This document shows positions 35,100-46,724 of a stretch of DNA of 64,000 nucleotides, in pieces (position 1 is the stretch's first letter; each line of letters starts with the position of its first letter). Origin of the DNA: Notospermus geniculatus (lineage: Eukaryota > Nemertea > Pilidiophora > Heteronemertea > Lineidae); NCBI GenBank assembly GCA_002633025.1, contig NMRB01000252.1, positions 232,894 through 296,893 of the forward strand. The letters run 5' to 3'. The position numbers and the translations under genes were made by a program. The notes below the pieces were generated by a model. The model searched no databases and was not told the DNA's origin. It worked only from the letters and a program-made list of their open reading frames with translations.

Positions 35100-36165
35100 C
35101 TATGTGCTGATGTCGCGAGAGGACGGCCGCCGCGGCGTGGAATATTTCTGTGGGCCTACAAGAAATAAAGTGACACGGCTCCTTGCCTTACCGCCAGTGT
35201 CGAGTTCTAAATCATCAGAACCAATCAGAATGCCTATTACTCACTAATGAGTAGAATGATTGGCTGATGGAAAAGGTCAGGGTTAGGGTCAGCCTTTTAT
35301 CATTACGCAGAGGATGATGACCCACGCGAGAGCACTCTTACCATCCCTTGTGTTGGCATCTCCATCTAGCGTTCCGTGGAAACCCTGCACCTCGTCATCA
35401 GTTTTCACCCACTCCATCTACGGTATCGAGTGATGACTAAAAGTGTCCAACGTGCACCAAGTAAGCGATGTGCTTTCCTTTCGCAAGAAGCCTCTCACCA
35501 TTTGATAAAGAGTTCCTTGGTTCATGGTTGATTGTCCAACAGCAGTGATCTGCTTCGACGTTCGATCACTTTATGATGGCTTTGTATCCTTAGCAGCTCT
35601 GGCGTTGGCAAGAAGTCCCCGCTCCTCTTCTCTGCTTGTTGCAACCAATTCTTTATGTGGCAGCACTAATCGCATTATTTTCTGTTTAGGAAACCACAAA
35701 TGGTCTCTTACCACAAAAACTGAAGTCATAATCAATCAGGTTCCAAGACATGGACCAACGACCACACCACCAAAATAATATGAAGGAAAAAAACTGTTGG
35801 CACACAAATTAGTTTCGTGCGGTGAATATTTGCTCTGCAAGATGGAAAATCGAACCAGCTGACCTGGTCTTCAAACGGATGGAAAAGTTCGATTAAGTTC
35901 TCTTTATTTCTTGAACGGGAAGGTTAAGTGAATCTCTTGGTTGCCGTTAATGGCTTCGAAAGCAAACGAGAATTTCAATGACTTTTGTCTCGCCCAAATT
36001 GCTTTTTTTCCTGAACTTGAGTTTATCGTCCAGACTGAAGTGATGCTGTTGCCGGGCATTGTGCCGGGGGTATTAGATTAAAGATAAATCGGTCGATTTA
36101 CAAGCTGGATTGCACGCAACATCTCCATCTTAAGACCATTCCTCGCCACAGAATCCATAATTTAT
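35100..36165. other. non-coding, nothing recognised
   Basis: A weak inverted repeat around an actcactaatgagt centre (35235-35275) and short frames only. Confidence 0.35.
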
Positions 36166-36365
36166 TCATTTTTTTGCTCTTTTTATCTGCGAATTACGCA
36201 GCTGAAGTGAAAATAATTCCAGACAAGTGCTTTTGGTCTTGTCAACAAGCGAGCTAGTTTTTGTATTTAGGGCGGAAGTTTGGTTTCTTTTTACGAAGAA
36301 TACGTCTTCTATGCTAAGGTTTATTGGGAACTTATGGTCTTGGTGTAGTTTTGAAAAGCAGAGGT

Positions 36366-36640
36366 TGTTTTTCACCGGGTAAACCACAGATTGCTTATCA
36401 GTCTGAAGGAATTCCATAAAGTACCACGCCGGGCGGAGAGTGACGATCTGCTCTTTTCGTCCCGTCATAGATTTGCGTTGGGGGGGGGGGGGCTGTAATT
36501 TCGAAAAGCAAGGNTCTTCGACCGCCGCACTAAAACGGCGCTGTATGTTTCCACTACCGCCCCCTTAATCACACATTTCTTGTCCAAAGGAATTCCATGA
36601 AGTAGGCTACCACGTCGGCTGGAGCAGCGATAGATCTGCT
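36366..36640. repeat. diverged duplicated pair around the N at 36514
   Basis: The stretch ending ggaattccataaagtaccac (about 36366-36445) resembles the stretch with ggaattccatgaagtagg (about 36550-36640), on opposite sides of a G-run and the N at 36514. Similarity is lower than in the other duplicated pairs. Confidence 0.5.
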
Positions 36641-37230
36641 TAGCCGGATTTGGCAAGTGGTTCCGGTGTCAGAGATTCAGTTGCTGATGACGAAAAGCGT
36701 CTTATGCCATATAAGGAACTGTACTCCAATTATTTACAACTTGACAAGGATACTTTGCCATCTCCTCTGATATTTCCTTTGTCATGTCTCCTATCGGGGT
36801 TTACAGGTCGACATTGCGTCTTGAAGCAACTCGCGGCAACTAGCTTTCCGGCGATGGAAGCAACTCAGAGTGACCAGTTGCCGATTTTGTCGACCTGAGC
36901 GCGCTTGCGTCTCCGAGCAACTGCCGGATGCATCATGAGCGTGCTGTTCGAGGTATAACTGCCAGTTGCCCCGAGTTCCTCTCAATCGCTGAAATGTCGA
37001 CGTGCGCGTGGTAGTTTTTTGATCTGCGACGGATCCGTCGAGTTGCTTCAAGACGCGATGACGACCTGTAGGTATATATATACATACCACTCTTTCCACG
37101 TTTCCAATTAGTATGTGGTGTTCTTACAAAAATGACCTAAGGTGTCGTGGTGTTCCCAATGGGTCCTGCCACAAATTGTTTGTGGAAATGAGACTTCTTT
37201 CTTCCTCCTCATGGTGACCTTTAAGCGGCG
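36641..37230. other. non-coding, nothing recognised
   Basis: An inverted similarity (tcgacattgcgtcttgaagc near 36810 against gcttcaagacgcgatg near 37045) suggests a decayed foldback element of about 250 bp. Confidence 0.35.
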
Positions 37231-37232
37231 TG

Positions 37233-37598
37233 TACACTGGCAACATTCCCCAACATTACAAGAACATTTCTGAGCAACATGACCTTTTGACCATGTGGAC
37301 GCTGTCCACTACAAATGGGGATCCTAGCTACGACAGAGGGCAGCACACCGAAACCATGCAGGTCCTATACAATGGACGCCTTTTGTCTCGGAAATTGATC
37401 AGGACCGGGATGTCAGTTTCATTTCAATAGTTTTAACCACTAGTGACACCTATTGAGGCAGTGGGCTAGGCCGGGTCCCCTTTAAAGCAACATCTGTACA
37501 ACCTGTTGGAGAACACTTTCCTCTGTACACACTAGACAACATTTACCAACAAGTTGTACTGTATGTTGGGAAAACGTTGGAAGTACGTTGCCAGTGTA
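37233..37598. mobile_element. MITE-like element with tacactggcaac ends
   Basis: tacactggcaacatt on the left and acgttgccagtgta on the right are inverted repeats, with a second weaker pair of ccaacatt and gttggg motifs just inside. No target duplication is certain. Confidence 0.6.
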
Positions 37599-37988
37599 TT
37601 TTAGTCAGTATCCTTCATATCCATGGCCGTCACGGACCATTAATCCAATAAACAAGGCTGTGGTATGTTTTTTTAATGACAGGAGATTATGGTTCCTGAT
37701 CGCTCATACTTGTAGATAATTAGCCACGAGATGATTACTTTACTGCGGAATATGAAGTGACAGCCGTTCGTCCTGGGATTAGGCGGCCGTACTGGCGACG
37801 AAAAGGTTACAAATGAGATCTATGTAGGTTTCGGCATCCTGAGGTAATCAGTGGTTCTTAGCGCTCGCTTCCTAGGTCACGTGATCAGTGCTTCTTAAGT
37901 GGCTCGCTCCCTACGTCATCGCGCGTCTAAAATCACCAAGAACCCATTTGCTACCTTTTCCTAAGTGGACGCTCGCAAGTGAAAAACT

Positions 37989-38079
37989 TTCCTGTAGATG
38001 TTGGCCTACTACATGTAGTTCTCCCACATGACGTTCCTGTAGATGTTGGCCTACTACATGTAGTTCTCCCACATGACGT
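37989..38079. repeat. 45-bp unit, two perfect copies
   Basis: ttcctgtagatgttggccta, then ctacatgtagttctcccaca and tgacg, is repeated back to back. It abuts the dispersed repeat at 38.07 kb. Confidence 0.9.
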
Positions 38080-38262
38080 TACCATTCATTGTCGAAGCAT
38101 GATATAACACTATCAAAACGCATGACATTCTCTCAGCCAATTGCTTCACCGAAACCTTTGTGCTTTAATATGTCCCGCTTGACCATTAGCTAGCGTGTCG
38201 GCGGCCATTGAACCGTATTAAGTTTCTGACGTCATATGGTGGAAAAATGGAAAGGTCGATTG
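38070..38262. repeat. dispersed repeat, copy a
   Basis: Shares the ordered blocks ccacatgacg, accattcattgtc, catgatataacact, cctttgtgc, cttgacca, ggccattgaa, ggtattaag-like and cgtcatatggtg with 48686-48870. The copies differ at many positions, so the family is old. It could be an old SINE or MITE body. Confidence 0.75.
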
Positions 38263-38429
38263 GGTGCTTGCACAGTTTAGTACCGATGGACGAGGTCGGT
38301 TGTCCATTTCTCATGATCAAGAGAGCGCTGAATGAGCTGCTACCTGAATCCTCAATGAAAGAGATTTATCCAGAGACTGGTCTGGTAATGATATTGAAGC
38401 GCCTTGAGACCGTTTCAGAGTAAACAGCC

Positions 38430-39044
38430 CTCCATTGATGAATACCATGACCATGGGTATATGAGATAAACTAACCAAAAGGTGTTGGTCCATTGTTTAG
38501 TAATACAGGACGCATCCACATCTGAGTTTTGTATTCTGGATATATTTCATTGCAGAGGTTAATTGGAATAATTCTGGCGAACATGGGAGCCACACTTGGC
38601 AAAAGACATTAAGTATACATAATCGCTTCTGTGGATGTAATTGTCTCTGGTACACAGATCTGACAGACGGATCAAACATACCAAATGAAAGGATGCATTA
38701 TTTGTGAGTGCATTAGGATATGTCCTCATCAGGACGAAATTCCCACTACCGGTGTGACATCTGCAAGTGTTTCCATATGTCAGTGTTTCCTTTATTGTTT
38801 GGGAAACGCTGGCAGATAGATTGACACGTTTCTCTGTGTCTCCCCTTTTGTCAAATCACAGCTTATTCCGTCAGACAATAGGAGGGAATACTCACAGATG
38901 GGGAACATTCAAAAAAGTTACAGCGGAGTGACAGGAATCTAAGTCCCCTAGAAGTGGAAATTCACTTTCAATCAGCATTAGATCCAAGAAAGTTTTTCAC
39001 TCGCAAGATTTTTTTGGTCTTGCGTCGGAATCATACCGCTTCTA
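38430..39044. other. non-coding, nothing recognised
   Basis: No exon, array or hairpin was recognised. Confidence 0.35.
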
Positions 39045-39635
39045 CTAATGCGATATGACGTTAAGCTGATAAAGCCGGCGCAATCTCTCCATTTCCATCG
39101 ATGAATTTTTGATGCCAACAAATATCACACGAGGAGGCTGTACTACCTGAAGTACACCTCCATGCTCAGGCCACCTCCATGCTCTGTTAACAGGGCCATG
39201 TTGGGGGGGGGGGGCAAGCGGAAGTTGCCTCCCCAGACGTCTGGATGAAAAAAGGCCATTTTCCGTCGGAATGAGAAAATTGTCCATCCATACTGACCAC
39301 TTCGTCTGATTAGGGTACCAGTCACCACTCGTGCGGTCGCAGAGGGGCAGATCATTTTCCTGTCCCATTTCCGGTGTACAGACACCGGATGCTGCGTTCC
39401 TGTTCACATTTATGCGACAAATCTGGTGCTGTATCTCTGTATGCTCACTCAGGGTACCTAACAGACGATGTATTAAATGCAAATGGACATTCGGTAATTT
39501 TCCGAGGAGGAAGAATTTTCCCGACAACTGTGACAAGGTTGTGATCGGTTTTATGACTATCGTTTTCATCAAGGTCATTGGTTTGGGTGAGGGTCGGTGG
39601 CCTTGATCAAGGTCATTGGTTTTGGTCGAGGTCAT
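39045..39635 (-). CDS. unassigned open frame, 196 codons; middle part exon-like
   Basis: The ends of the frame are repeat-derived: the start lies in the ggtcattggtttt array and the far end crosses a poly-G/CCCC run. The central part (residues about 70-135) contains a Cys-containing, Trp-rich stretch with LPLC, SGDW and KWSVW. That spacing vaguely recalls the Cys/Trp motif at the start of PC-esterase domains in NXPE-type proteins, a weak resemblance only. A gtattttt-free acceptor-like run precedes it. It could belong with the minus-strand frames at 40.8-41.5 kb. Confidence 0.2.
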   Translation of the reverse strand: MTSTKTNDLDQGHRPSPKPMTLMKTIVIKPITTLSQLSGKFFLLGKLPNVHLHLIHRLLGTLSEHTEIQHQICRINVNRNAASGVCTPEMGQENDLPLCDRTSGDWYPNQTKWSVWMDNFLIPTENGLFSSRRLGRQLPLAPPPQHGPVNRAWRWPEHGGVLQVVQPPRVIFVGIKNSSMEMERLRRLYQLNVISH

Positions 39636-39805
39636 TGATTTTGGTCAAGATCAATGGCCTTGATCAAAGTCATTGGTTTTGATTTAGATCATTGGTTCTG
39701 TCAAGGTCATTGATTTGATAAAGGTCATCGGTTTCGGTCGAGGTCATTCGTTTTGATCAAGACCATTGGTTTGGTCAAGGTCATTGCTTTTGGTCGAGGT
39801 CATGG
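39595..39805. repeat. minisatellite, about 20 bp unit
   Basis: Variants of tcaaggtcattggttttgg repeat about ten times. Confidence 0.9.
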
Positions 39806-40805
39806 TTTCCAGTTTCATCCCATAAACCGTCGTAGAACAATATTCTAGCGGAAGTAGGCCAATAGGCTATTCCTAGTCTTTCGTTGTCCATCGGCGACAT
39901 CCTCAGCTGGAATGGACAAACAAAAATAATGAATTTTCTCACCAAATGATGCTCAGCTTGTCCTATGGGAATGCTCTTCAAATGGCGTCAGATTGGTACC
40001 TGGTTCCTCGTTCTCATTTGTCTCAATCCATTAAGCCTTGTTTTGGTCGTTACACATCGATTTCCCCATATACAGCGGTGATGAATTTTATCCTTATACC
40101 GTCGTCGATTGCGGAAAACTTATTTCATCACCTGCGATATTCCTTAAGGGAATTTCGCCAAACTGAAACATCGATACACGTTAATAAATTGGCCGATTCC
40201 TTCAGACATACCGGTACCGACAATAACCCTAACTGCTCATTTGAGATTCGCCGAGCGATTTGTCGACAAAATGAAATAAGCTCTGTTATTTTTCAAATTG
40301 AAGGTCAGATACCACAAGTCACGAACTGATTTGAATGTATCTTTTATCAATTTTGACATGTTCCTGTACATTTTTATAGTTTAATTCGTGAATTATAAAT
40401 CTTGATTTATAAACAGCAACACAATGTATAAAGTTTATAATGGTCCGTGTTTTGGTACTGTACCACGACAGGAAGAATTGTCTGGTATGTTTTTATTAAC
40501 TCACTTTGTATCATTTGCTGCTTTGATCCTAACCTAATATCCTGTTGCCTATACCCCCTACTGTTAGCCGATACATTTGCCAATGTTGGTTTTGGGAACC
40601 AACTTGGCTGGTTAAAATCGGTCAAAAGATGGTCCTAGTCACTCGAGTCTGACCGTTAAAGGAGCGCCTTCTCAATTATTGGCTCTCAGCAGATGAAAGA
40701 GAAGTGGCCGTGTTGCCAACGTCGATAAGAGGTTAATTAGGCGCTCAATTTGTGTCAACCACGATGCTGGCCAAGATGAGGTGATGTTCTCTCGCGGCCG
40801 TCTGC

Positions 40806-41057
40806 TTATTTGTCAATATTCTTCTGCCATTTCCGTGGGGTTGGACCACTGAAGAGCCTTGGACTCTCTCCAAGCGGAGACAGATATCGGAATATCTGAG
40901 CTGGAAATGATGAATAGAGCATGTTCTTTGTTGACGTGACAATGTGATTTACTTCGGCCGCAATCTGCGGGAAGCAGTAGGGTTTTAAGCTGATGATTTC
41001 GGTCGTGTGGCCGAACGTTCGAGAAACAGCGTCCGTCACACGCAGTTTGCTTCCCAT
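40806..41057 (-). CDS. possible exon, unassigned
   Basis: An 83-codon frame beginning with an ATG after aaaagcagcaaga, of balanced protein-like composition (few repeats, two prolines near aromatic residues). A ctcttcag acceptor-like site near its end offers a change of frame into a second open stretch ending at 40745. No family recognised. Confidence 0.22.
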   Translation of the reverse strand: MGSKLRVTDAVSRTFGHTTEIISLKPYCFPQIAAEVNHIVTSTKNMLYSSFPAQIFRYLSPLGESPRLFSGPTPRKWQKNIDK

Positions 41058-41228
41058 TCTTGCTGCTTTTGGCAGAATTGATAGACCTACCAGCGCCCCT
41101 AGTGTCCGAATATGGTAGTTCGGCTACTTCCGGTCAACGTGATTTCCCGGAAAACCCTTTCTGACCACACCCTCTCTATATTTCTTTCTTAAGCGAGTTT
41201 CAACCGAAGATATTTCCCCAAATTTCGG

Positions 41229-41495
41229 TCACTGGTAGTGCTTGTTTTTAAAGCAGGGCCTGCCACCAGACCACGCCCGTACGGCGTAGATGTGTTGTAG
41301 TGTGTAGTCAGAATCGCTGACACAACAGTGTCCAGGTAGTGTTTCTGCTGTCTGCATTGCAGTCGGTAGGCCTACATTCTGATCACCACTGTCAAAGAAT
41401 AGCAGGAAAATGAGTAGGATACAGCACAATGGGAAGATACGATGGAGAAAACCACTCAATCTCAGCGAAGCCATAAGAATATCGTAAAGAACCAA
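41229..41495 (-). CDS. possible first exon with signal-anchor
   Basis: From the second Met (residue 8) the frame gives a short basic start, then a strongly hydrophobic run (about residues 20-34, with CCILLIFLLFF) and a polar continuation, as in a type II Golgi protein or a signal peptide. A weak donor (aatgtaggc) follows about residue 40, so the remainder of the frame to the stop may be intronic. The minus-strand frames at 40.8 and 39.3 kb could be downstream exons. The grouping is inference. Confidence 0.25.
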   Translation of the reverse strand: MVLYDILMASLRLSGFLHRIFPLCCILLIFLLFFDSGDQNVGLPTAMQTAETLPGHCCVSDSDYTLQHIYAVRAWSGGRPCFKNKHYQ

Positions 41496-41499
41496 TTAC

Positions 41500-42100
41500 C
41501 GAGTCTGCAATTACATCTAAATCCGTTTGTAGTCGTCATCATCTTAGAGAGGCACCGTTCCTGGTTCTCATTCCTCGTCGGGTGAGCGTCCGTGATTAAT
41601 TGAAAAGAGAGAACCGTCTAAGACCGGTGGAGTTACTAATGATGTACCCAGCTGTTTCGTGACAATGGCCTCGGGTCTCAGACTATAAGAGGTTGGTGTA
41701 GGCCCCTAGATACCAGAATGATACAATGCACATGGGCGCTGAGATGAAATTTCGATGTGAATTCTACAAAATGATGATGATGTTCTTTTCAAGGAGAGAT
41801 AATGACATGTTTAAAGCCATTTCACTGCCAACCATTTATCTTGCTGTTGAGTCAAATGCCGACGCACTGCAATGCATTATGCGGTTCTTCCACAAATCTT
41901 GGCATTCGTTGCTATATTACACAGGGATGTCATTGAAGTGATGTTGTCCAAATAGCCGTGAATCAGATAGCGTTCGGATACAGAGGTCAGCGCAGATGCC
42001 AGGGACCTTATTCACGGAGGTCCATTGTTCATTTTGAGGAACCTATTGTTCACTAACAACCTGACAAAAGATTAGTGTGCCCTAAACTTACGGGGGATTT
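41500..42100. other. non-coding, nothing recognised
   Basis: Short frames only. Confidence 0.4.
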
Positions 42101-42106
42101 GTGAAT

Positions 42107-42236
42107 AAGTCAGTTTTTGCAAAGCCCCCAAAACGCCAACGCAACGTCTATCCTTTGTTCGGTGTTCTGTTCGTGGCATCGACAATGAGATTGGCGTTCG
42201 CGTTGGTGTTTTGGGGACTTTGCGACAACTCTCCAT
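42107..42236. mobile_element. MITE family 3, copy b
   Basis: gtttttgcaaagcccccaaa with acgccaacg on the left and gttggtgttttggggacttt with gcgacaactc on the right. The central region matches 34975-35097 reversed. Confidence 0.85.
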
Positions 42237-42239
42237 GTA

Positions 42240-43255
42240 CATTTTTGTATACTTCGCAAATGGATTCAAGATCGGTCGAAATTGCGCCACCACAGCGTAA
42301 AGAAGGAATCGCAGGAAGGCAGACGACATTAGGTTACCTTTTGTGTTGAACAAAGGATAAGTGTCACACTTAGACTTAAGTAGTTTTATGAATATGGGCC
42401 CAGGAGAGTAAAGCTCAGATCAGGACATGAATAATTTACATTATGGGCTGGGGAAATGGCCGAATTTCCGTTGCGTTGCAGTCATCAGCTGCACCCCGCG
42501 AACACAGCCATAAATGAAGAAAATTAGTTCATTTATGCCGACGTTTAATTCATGTTAGTGCTATCTCCGATAGAAAACGCTGGGAGAAATAACGTTAGTT
42601 GAGTCAAATTTATTTTAGGCAACTATTCCCATCTGACGCAATTTTTATCGTGGTATAAACTTCGTCTGTCAAGCTTTCCAAAAAGGTTTCCGAGGGATCT
42701 GTGAATACAGCTCTAAGACTTGTAACACAAGGCATACAAATCCATGTTTCTATGAAGCTACAGCACATGCTGCGACAAGTGAAGATTTTTGCCGCTAGAG
42801 ATAAAAATTTCGACTGCTGGCTTAAAGGACAGAATCCTGAGTAATGGATGATGTATTTTTTTTAATTCTAACGTTTCGAATAACAAAGGTAACGTGATAG
42901 ACGCCTCATTTGATAGGATTTAAGCAAATGAAATCTATACTTAAATACTGTCGATCCACTGGTTCTTGCCTGAAACGGAACTCTTTATTGATTGCACCGA
43001 ACAACGCCGTTCCAACGAATCGCTGGCTCTTTGTTCGATTCTGTATGGGAGATGGCACCTACCATGGAAGTACTATAAATCTTTATAATATTTTGGCTAA
43101 AAATGCAAAACTAGATGAAAAATTGAGAAAAAAATGAAAAGGATTTTTTTTCAAAAAACTGATTTGCAAGTGCGCTCTGGTCGTCCGGCCATTACATCGT
43201 CAACTATAATAAGAATAAATATCACAATATAACTATCATTTTCTCGCACCAAAAC
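42240..43255. other. non-coding, nothing recognised
   Basis: Includes T-rich and A-rich runs near 42854 and 43125. The 75-codon plus frame at 42910 is unsupported. Confidence 0.35.
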
Positions 43256-43256
43256 T

Positions 43257-43510
43257 TAAAATAAATTCATCGTGCTGTCAATAACGTAACCGATACGTCA
43301 TTCATATTTGCTCTTTTCGTTTGCTTTCCGCATCTAAACCTCCCTAATTCCCAGCTTACTGATATTAATGAAGGAATAGTAAATTCATCGTACTTTCACT
43401 TACGTAACCGTTAAGTCATTCATATTTGCTTTTGTCGTTCGCTTTCGGCATCTAAACCTCCCTAATTCCCAGCTTACTGATATTTACATGTACATGTACG
43501 AAGGAATAAT
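43257..43510. repeat. tandem duplication, about 122 bp x 2
   Basis: Both units run aaattcatcgt, cgtaacc, gtcattcatatttgct, gcatctaaacctccctaatt and cccagcttactgatat. The second ends in a tacatgtacatgtac run. Confidence 0.9.
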
Positions 43511-43954
43511 CCACGGTGTCTGACTGTAGCAATCCAAGCTTCATTCCCCGACATCCCCGAGATGATACCCCCGATCTCTCCCGTAATGATTTACTGTTCG
43601 TAATAACACCAATTATGTTAGCTTATCAAAAACCGGTTCGGAAAATCGGAAATTCGTCAATCATACGATATTCTGTCAATTTGCCGATATGCCGGTATTG
43701 ACTACACGAGGGTCAGGAATAGTAACAGTTATGCCAATAGAACGAATCTATTGTTCGCATCAGCGGTCCAGCCATGCTAGCACTGGAGGAACGTTTGAAG
43801 GTCCAGAGTTGAAATATCCCAAATTCAATTTGTTTCCCCATGTAAGGTTATCGAAGCAGGCGATGTATTTCCATTTGTGGAATTCAGACGATATATTGAT
43901 TCGACTATATTTTGTTTGACACTTTGGTACCGATGTTCATTGCGTTTCGAGGTA

Positions 43955-44436
43955 GACAAAGGACCGAGATGAATCCAACTTGACTAGAATTCGTCACACG
44001 GGACCGTGATGAATCCAACTTGACTAGAATTCGTCACACGGGACCGTGATGAATCCAACTTGACTAGAATTCGTCACAATGGACCGAGATGAATCCAACT
44101 TGATCGAATTCGTCACAGAGGACCGATATGAATCCAACTTGACTAGAATTCGTCACAATGGACCATGATGAATCCAACCTGACTAGAATTCGTCAAACGG
44201 GACCGAGATGAATCCAACTTGACTAGAATTCGTCAAAATGGACCGAGATGAATCTAACTTGACCTGAATTCGTCACACAGGACCCTGATGAATCTAACCT
44301 GACTAGAATCGCCACACAGGACCGAGATGAATCCAACTTGACTCGAATTCGTCACACAGGACCGAAATGAATCCAGCTTGATCGAATTCGTCACAGAGGA
44401 CCGAGATGAATCCAACTTGACTCGAATTCGTCACAG
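43955..44436. repeat. minisatellite, 39 bp unit, about 13 copies
   Basis: gaccgagatgaatccaactt plus gactagaattcgtcacacgg repeats with few changes. Central units are nearly identical. The array lies about 300 bp beyond the 3' end of the Ly6-type gene. Confidence 0.95.
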
Positions 44437-44721
44437 GTGCACCAGTCACGTCAGCAAACGCACCGTTCCTCATTTTTCCAAAGTACCGATGAAGCTATGA
44501 ACAGATATAAGTATAAGTTGATAAAAGTAGTAAATCGGAAGCAATTCTTGTAACAGATTTCTCAATTGATCCTTACTGTGATACGTTATTACTCTTCTGC
44601 ATTGCTTCGCAGTTGAATCCCTCAGTCTCAATTTTCTGCGGCAGGTAACAAAACAGACACAACACTGTAATACTCTAAACGCAATGGCAAATTGTAAGTT
44701 TGAATCCTTCGACGCTAACAT

Positions 44722-45057
44722 TTAATTGAATTTCATATTGCAAAGATCCTTGTCGCACGGACAGAAACGGAGCTCGACCCCACTGCCTCCTTTCGTGTAG
44801 CACTTGTCAGCGTACACTGGATCCTTTTTATTGGCGCACTCCCGTCTCCAGAGTTCCATCCCAGCGCTGTAAACCCTCGAGATGACACAACTCTCGACGC
44901 TTTCATCGCACTTTTTGACGTATTTTTCTTCCGTCACCTTCGAATCGCAGCCACCGTCATGAACCGAGTCACACACATAACATGATATCGCGGCAACTCC
45001 GCCGTCTGAGAGGTAGACGGCAAAGACAACACCGACGAGGCACAGAAAATTCCGCAT
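44722..45057 (-). CDS. secreted Ly6/uPAR (three-finger) domain protein
   Basis: The protein is 111 residues. Residues 1-23 form a typical signal peptide: a short basic start, a hydrophobic LCLVGVVFAVYL core, and cleavage probably near AA/IS. The mature part has ten cysteines at 26, 29, 37, 50, 57, 74, 86, 99, 101 and 106. It starts SCYVC and ends CPCDKDLCN, the hallmark C-terminal CxCxxxxCN of Ly6/uPAR folds, matching five disulfides. The order resembles the invertebrate Ly6 and quiver-like groups. The frame stops four residues after the final CN, so there is no hydrophobic GPI-attachment tail and the protein should be secreted rather than membrane-anchored. It is contained in one exon, whereas Ly6 genes usually have two or three coding exons; a retrocopy or intron loss is possible. 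The three-finger fold is used for receptors, modulators and inhibitors, so the partner cannot be predicted. Confidence 0.8.
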   Translation of the reverse strand: MRNFLCLVGVVFAVYLSDGGVAAISCYVCDSVHDGGCDSKVTEEKYVKKCDESVESCVISRVYSAGMELWRRECANKKDPVYADKCYTKGGSGVELRFCPCDKDLCNMKFN

Positions 45058-45144
45058 GTTGGGCGTGAAGGCGTTTCAGCGACGATGAAAGATTCTGTAT
45101 TGATGCTCACCGCTCGACCGCTAAGGATCATATGATGGAGTTAA

Positions 45145-45190
45145 CTTGGATGCTTTGTGAAAACAATGCTAATATATGTAGCCAATCTGC
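45145..45190 (-). promoter_or_regulatory. candidate TATA box for the Ly6-type gene
   Basis: On the minus strand, tacatatatt (45171-45180) lies about 115 bp upstream of the start codon, with an ATTGG motif just before it at 45182-45186. Transcription would start near 45145, giving a leader of about 90 bases. Confidence 0.45.
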
Positions 45191-45391
45191 GCTTAGCAAA
45201 CCCTCCGTGTGGCTGAAAAACCGAATCAATGGATGATGAAGGGAGATGTACCATGTGGTGATAGCACTTTGATGAGGCATTCCACCCAAGTCTGCTAAGT
45301 GGATCTTGAATAATTTACCGGTTGTTGAGTTTCAGTTAAAAACGCCGTGCAGGGTTCCACGTTTTTAGAAACGTTGCGGTGCAATAAACGG

Positions 45392-45835
45392 TGCACACAC
45401 GAAAACGGCATGCAACAAACGGTTCACACACGAGAACGGCTTGTAATAAACTGTTCACACACGTGAACGGCTTGTAATAAACTGTTTACACACGTGGACG
45501 GCTTGTAATAAACTGATCACACACGTGAACGGCTTGTAATTAACTGTTTACACACGTGGACGGCTTGTAATAAACTGGTCACACACGTGAACGGCTTGTA
45601 ATAAACTGTTCACAGTGATGAATGGCGTGGGATAAACGGTTCATACGCGTTGTTGAATGGTGTGCAATAAACAATTCCCACGCGTGAACAGCCTGCAAAA
45701 AACAGCTCACACGACGTGCAATAAACGGTCATGCACGTGAACGGCGTGCAATAAACGGTTCACACACGTGAACGGCGCGTAATAAACTGTACACACACGT
45801 GATCTGCGCGTAATATAATATGGTACACACACGTT
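45392..45835. repeat. minisatellite, about 31 bp unit, about 14 copies
   Basis: aataaactgttcacacacgt followed by gaacggcttgt repeats, with cacgtg E-box-like cores in most units. It lies upstream of the Ly6-type gene. Confidence 0.93.
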
Positions 45836-45839
45836 TAAA

Positions 45840-46720
45840 AAAGCCTGGTTTCGGGCCTAGTTCTTGCCGGTCGGTGGTTTCATGATTCGTAGCTAACCTG
45901 TGCTAACCCACTTGCGTTTACGTATCACTCCCTTCACAGCCAGAGGGTTTGACGCAGAGGAAATTTGGCTGTCACATTCGGTAGGCTATATGCTTTGGTT
46001 CCCTATTTCCGTCGTTTTACCGGCCTATTTCCGATCTTTTCTCTCTGATTAGTTTTAAATATTGCTTGATGAAACAGTCCTTTAGTTTAATGAACGTATA
46101 AGTTGGATTACATATCTCAGTCGTATGCAGTTGAGACCTCGTTGACAACGAAGACATTTGAAATCTGAGTCAGTCATTGCCAATATTTTGGCTTCAGGCC
46201 ACATCTTCCGCGCCAATATCCACAATCGGTTACTGCTAAACATGAGTAGATACATGTATTCTCTAGAATCCCCCTGGTGATGACACCTCAGAACATCAAA
46301 GCTTCGCCTTATTCGTTCTGTGTGATTTTTGTCAAAGGGGCCGTTGGCTATACCCTTAGATCACTGCGGAAGCTCTGAGTAAAAAAAACCTCTTGCGAAA
46401 AGATAAATTTTACACACGCCTTGCAGAAGAAGAAATTCTTCCACTCGCTCTCCCAGCTGTGTCGTCCTATCACAGTACAGAGGAGATGTGGCGGTTCCGA
46501 AAGGCACGTCCAGCGGCTTACTCAAGCTGTGATCGCTTTTGACTACGTATCTTCAACCAAGAGGAAAAAGTCAACCGAAGACCATTAACAGCACTAAAGG
46601 TGCAAGAGAACCTTTTAAGAACATTTTTCGCAATTCTTAAGAGAGTAAAAAACTCTTAAAAAGATGCTTACTTCGTAAGAGGGAGTAAGACTTGGTGACT
46701 CTATAAGTGACCTCCGTTCA
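45840..46720. other. non-coding, nothing recognised
   Basis: Short frames and an imperfect ttcttaagag / ctcttaaaaag motif near 46630-46665 only. Confidence 0.4.
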
Positions 46721-46724
46721 CTTA

